Positions 62,077-64,000 of a stretch of DNA of 64,000 nt are shown here, one piece after another; within the stretch, counting starts at the first letter, position 1, and each line of letters starts with the position of its first letter. Under the pieces are notes generated by a model. The model saw nothing but the letters and a program-made list of their open reading frames with translations, was not told the DNA's origin and did not search any database. The stretch is from positions 744,001-808,000 of the forward strand of contig JALJCS010000018.1 in the NCBI GenBank assembly GCA_023055355.1, given 5' to 3'. The stretch comes from Agelaius tricolor (Eukaryota > Chordata > Aves > Passeriformes > Icteridae). Both the position numbers and the translations under genes were made by a program.

Positions 62077-62748
62077 GCTGGGCTGGGCTGGGCTGGGCTG
62101 GGCTGTGGGAAGGGAGCCGGCGGCAGTAGATGGGGAAGGGAGCGGGCAGTAGGTGGGGAAGGGAGCCGGCAGTAGACGGGGAAGGGAGCGGGCAGTAGAC
62201 GGGGAAGGGAGCCGGCAGTAGGTGGGGAAGGGAGCGGGCAGTAGGTGGGGAAGGGAAGGGAGCGGGCAGTAGGTGGGGAAGGGAGCGGGCAGTAGGTGGG
62301 GAAGGGAGCGGGCAGTAGATAGGGAAGGGAGCCGGCAGTAGACGGGGAAGGGAGCGGGCAGTAGACGGGGAAGGGAAGGAAGCGGGCAGTAGACGGGGAA
62401 GGGAAGGGAGCCGGCAGTAGACGGGGAAGGGAAGGGAGCCGGCAGTAGACGGGGAAGGGAGCCGGCAGTAGGTGGGGAAGGGAGCCGGCAGTAGGTGGGG
62501 AAGGGAGCCGGCAGTAGGTGGGCAAGGGAGCGGGCAGTAGACGGGGAAGGGAAGGGAGCGGGCAGTAGACGGGGAAGGGAAGGGAACCGGCAGTAGGTGG
62601 GGAAGGGAAGGGAGCCGGCAGTAGGTGGGGAAGGGAAGGGAGCCGGCAGTAGGTGGGGAAGGGAGCCGGCAGTAGATGGGGAAGGGAGCCGGCAGTAGAT
62701 GGGGAAGGGAGCCGGCAGTAGATGGGGAAGGGAGCCGGCAGTAGATGG
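62077..62748. repeat. GGGCT pentamers followed by a 23/28-bp minisatellite
   Basis: A (GGCTG)n run at 62077-62105 leads into roughly 26 units of a 23-bp repeat, GGGAAGGGAGCCGGCAGTAG plus three variable bases. Some units carry an extra GGAAG that makes them 28 bp. The + strand is purine-rich with a mirror-like GGGAAGGGA core. Pro/Leu/Tyr-rich minus-strand open frames (up to 327 codons) follow the repeat and are not genes. Confidence 0.94.
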
Positions 62749-62754
62749 CACCAG

Positions 62755-63736
62755 GCGCTCACCGCTGGGAGCTGCGCTGGGGCTCTCCCCGCACCTCTGC
62801 TGCATTCCGGGATCCATCAGCAGGCAGATGCCAGGCAGCCCGGGGTGTCCCCAAGGGGACAGTGTCCCCAAGGGCTTGAGTGGCTGCAGTGACACCCCTG
62901 AGTGCTGGCCCTGCGTTCTACCCACGAAGCGCAGCTGGCGAGTGTGGGGAAGGGCTGGCACAGGCTTTGCACTATCGTCACCTTTCTGTCTCTGAAGTTG
63001 ATTTAACCCTACAAAATGTTTTTATCTGAACTAAATGTTAGGATACTAAAACCCCCGGAGAACTTCATGAAGATTACACAGTAAGGAAGAAATAGAATTG
63101 CTGTGTCCTGTGCATTTGCAGCTGCATGTTACCCACAGCTGGGTCTGGCAGGCAGGGTGCTGGGACACCGACCCTGAAATGGGTGTCCCGGACTGCAAAT
63201 AAAGGGACACATACACTGCTGCAAGCTATTGGGCTGCCTAAGCCTTTGTTCTCCTTTCAAGGACACAAAACAATGTCTGAAGAGTACCAGATTTACCAGA
63301 TATTATCACCAGCAGTGCAAGAATTTGTAAGCTTAAAGACCGCATTGAATGACATCCCACTGAGGACAGATTGACAAAAAATGTTTTCTCCACCCCTTTC
63401 TAATTTTCTGTAATAAACCAGGGTTTTGAATGGAGACTATATTGTTCTAAGAACAACAAAGTGAGGTTAATGTGAAAATTTGCACTCCTTTGTGGGAAGA
63501 AATGTTCGTAAGAGCAAGTAAAAGCCTCAGTCCCCACATCACAGGACAACATAAGAGAGTAGATAAGCCATCTCCTACGAGTGCTGCAGCCTGCAAGGTC
63601 GTAGGTTGGATGTATAGGCACTTATGCCTGTGCTTTCCTCCTGCAGAGTCAAATTGGGGAAGGTTTTAGAGTAACTGAAAATGTTGAAGGTAGTTAGTAT
63701 CTATAGTATGTTACTGTTGAAATGTTAATTTCCAGG
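62755..63736. other. Intronic sequence before the retained RANBP17 exon
   Basis: The first 200 bp are GC-rich, unique sequence; the rest is ordinary intron. A pyrimidine-rich tract and TTTCCAG acceptor at 63726-63736 lead into the exon. An open stretch at 63262-63375 loosely resembles the DQNAQNYQKLL to QEG region of RANBP17, but it is too weak to call. Confidence 0.5.
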
Positions 63737-63811
63737 TGTATGCCAGGATGTCTGAAGTCTTGGGAATAAAAGGTGACAACCATGTTCTGGAAGCATTTAT
63801 GACCAAAAATG
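63737..63811 (+). CDS. RANBP17 exon, open and correctly spliced
   Basis: This 75-bp exon sits between a TTTCCAG acceptor and an AAT/GTAAGT donor and encodes 25 residues beginning VYARMSEVLGIKGDN and continuing HVLEAFMTK. The human RANBP17 block is VYARMSEVLGITDDN then HVLETFMTKI, and XPO7 has VYRRLSEVLGLNDET, so RANBP17 is clearly the better match. It lies near the middle of a protein of about 1,090 residues. The only suspicious change is Asn for Ile as the last residue. Because upstream exon remnants carry multiple lesions, this exon may be a leftover of a decaying gene, or part of a shorter transcript made from the 3' half. Downstream exons would lie beyond the window. Confidence 0.85.
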
Positions 63812-64000
63812 TAAGTTTGTGCTTGGGTTCTATTGTGTATGTTGTTTGTTTTGTCTTTAACATGCTGTCAAGTTTGCTCTTTGCTAGAAAAATGTTTTCT
63901 GTGAATTTGAACTATTTGAAATAAGGGACAACCATTTTTTGAAGGACCCATATCTTATTTTCTGAAGGTACTGCAAGCCTCTAAGTGAACAGTTGCAGCT
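63812..64000 (+). other. Start of the following RANBP17 intron
   Basis: Intron sequence follows the GTAAGT donor to the window end. Nothing else is recognised. Confidence 0.7.

Noticed and set aside
61978..62961. 327- and 251-codon Pro/Leu/Tyr-rich minus frames
   Set aside because: Generated by the 23/28-bp array.
63262..63375. Possible further RANBP17 exon (EEYQIYQILS and AVQE resemble the NYQKLL to QEG region)
   Set aside because: Only scattered identities, no clear splice sites, and two further exons would have to fit in the following 360 bp, where none is seen.

Overview
The window looks like avian nuclear DNA, probably songbird. The evidence is two CR1 retrotransposon 3' ends that finish in the bird-type ATTCTATG-like terminus, one solo retroviral LTR with an exact 6-bp target-site duplication, widely spaced short exons with GT-AG splice sites, and AT-rich introns broken by small CpG-rich islands. 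There are no operons or prokaryotic features. Most long open frames are artefacts of GC-rich tandem arrays. All identifications come from reading the sequence against remembered protein families; no search was run.

Layout. (1) 1-4834: non-coding, with a CpG-rich island (about 910-1440) holding a 4 x 40-bp array followed by an octamer and a TATA-like motif. (2) 4835-7327: the last three coding exons of a KAZALD1-like secreted protein on the + strand (immunoglobulin domain plus acidic tail), with a CR1 in its last intron and a poly(A) signal at 7524. (3) 10926-11810: a CpG island joined to a perfect-period 14-bp array of 27 units. (4) 13189-16198: three recognisable exons of RANBP17 (exportin-7 family), each carrying disabling lesions: a stop codon, frameshifts, a 13-bp deletion and a lost splice acceptor. 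A solo LTR follows at 16301-16919. (5) 16.9-63.7 kb: about 47 kb in which I found no intermediate RANBP17 exon. It holds large minisatellites (22.4, 35.2, 39.5, 45.4-46.4, 47.9-49.3 and 62.1-62.7 kb), a second CR1, an NF-Y/E-box/GC-box cluster at 18.55 kb and a MEIS/PBX-type motif cluster at 46.6 kb. (6) 63737-63811: one more RANBP17 exon, which is open and has good splice sites.

Interpretation. In mammals RANBP17 lies beside TLX3, and the related TLX1 locus carries KAZALD1. A KAZALD-like gene just 5' of RANBP17 therefore fits a KAZALD1 paralogue kept in the TLX3 paralogon and not present in the human gene set as I know it. RANBP17 itself appears to be decaying, at least in its 5' half, while the surrounding non-coding landscape persists. 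The two genes are not expected to share a pathway.
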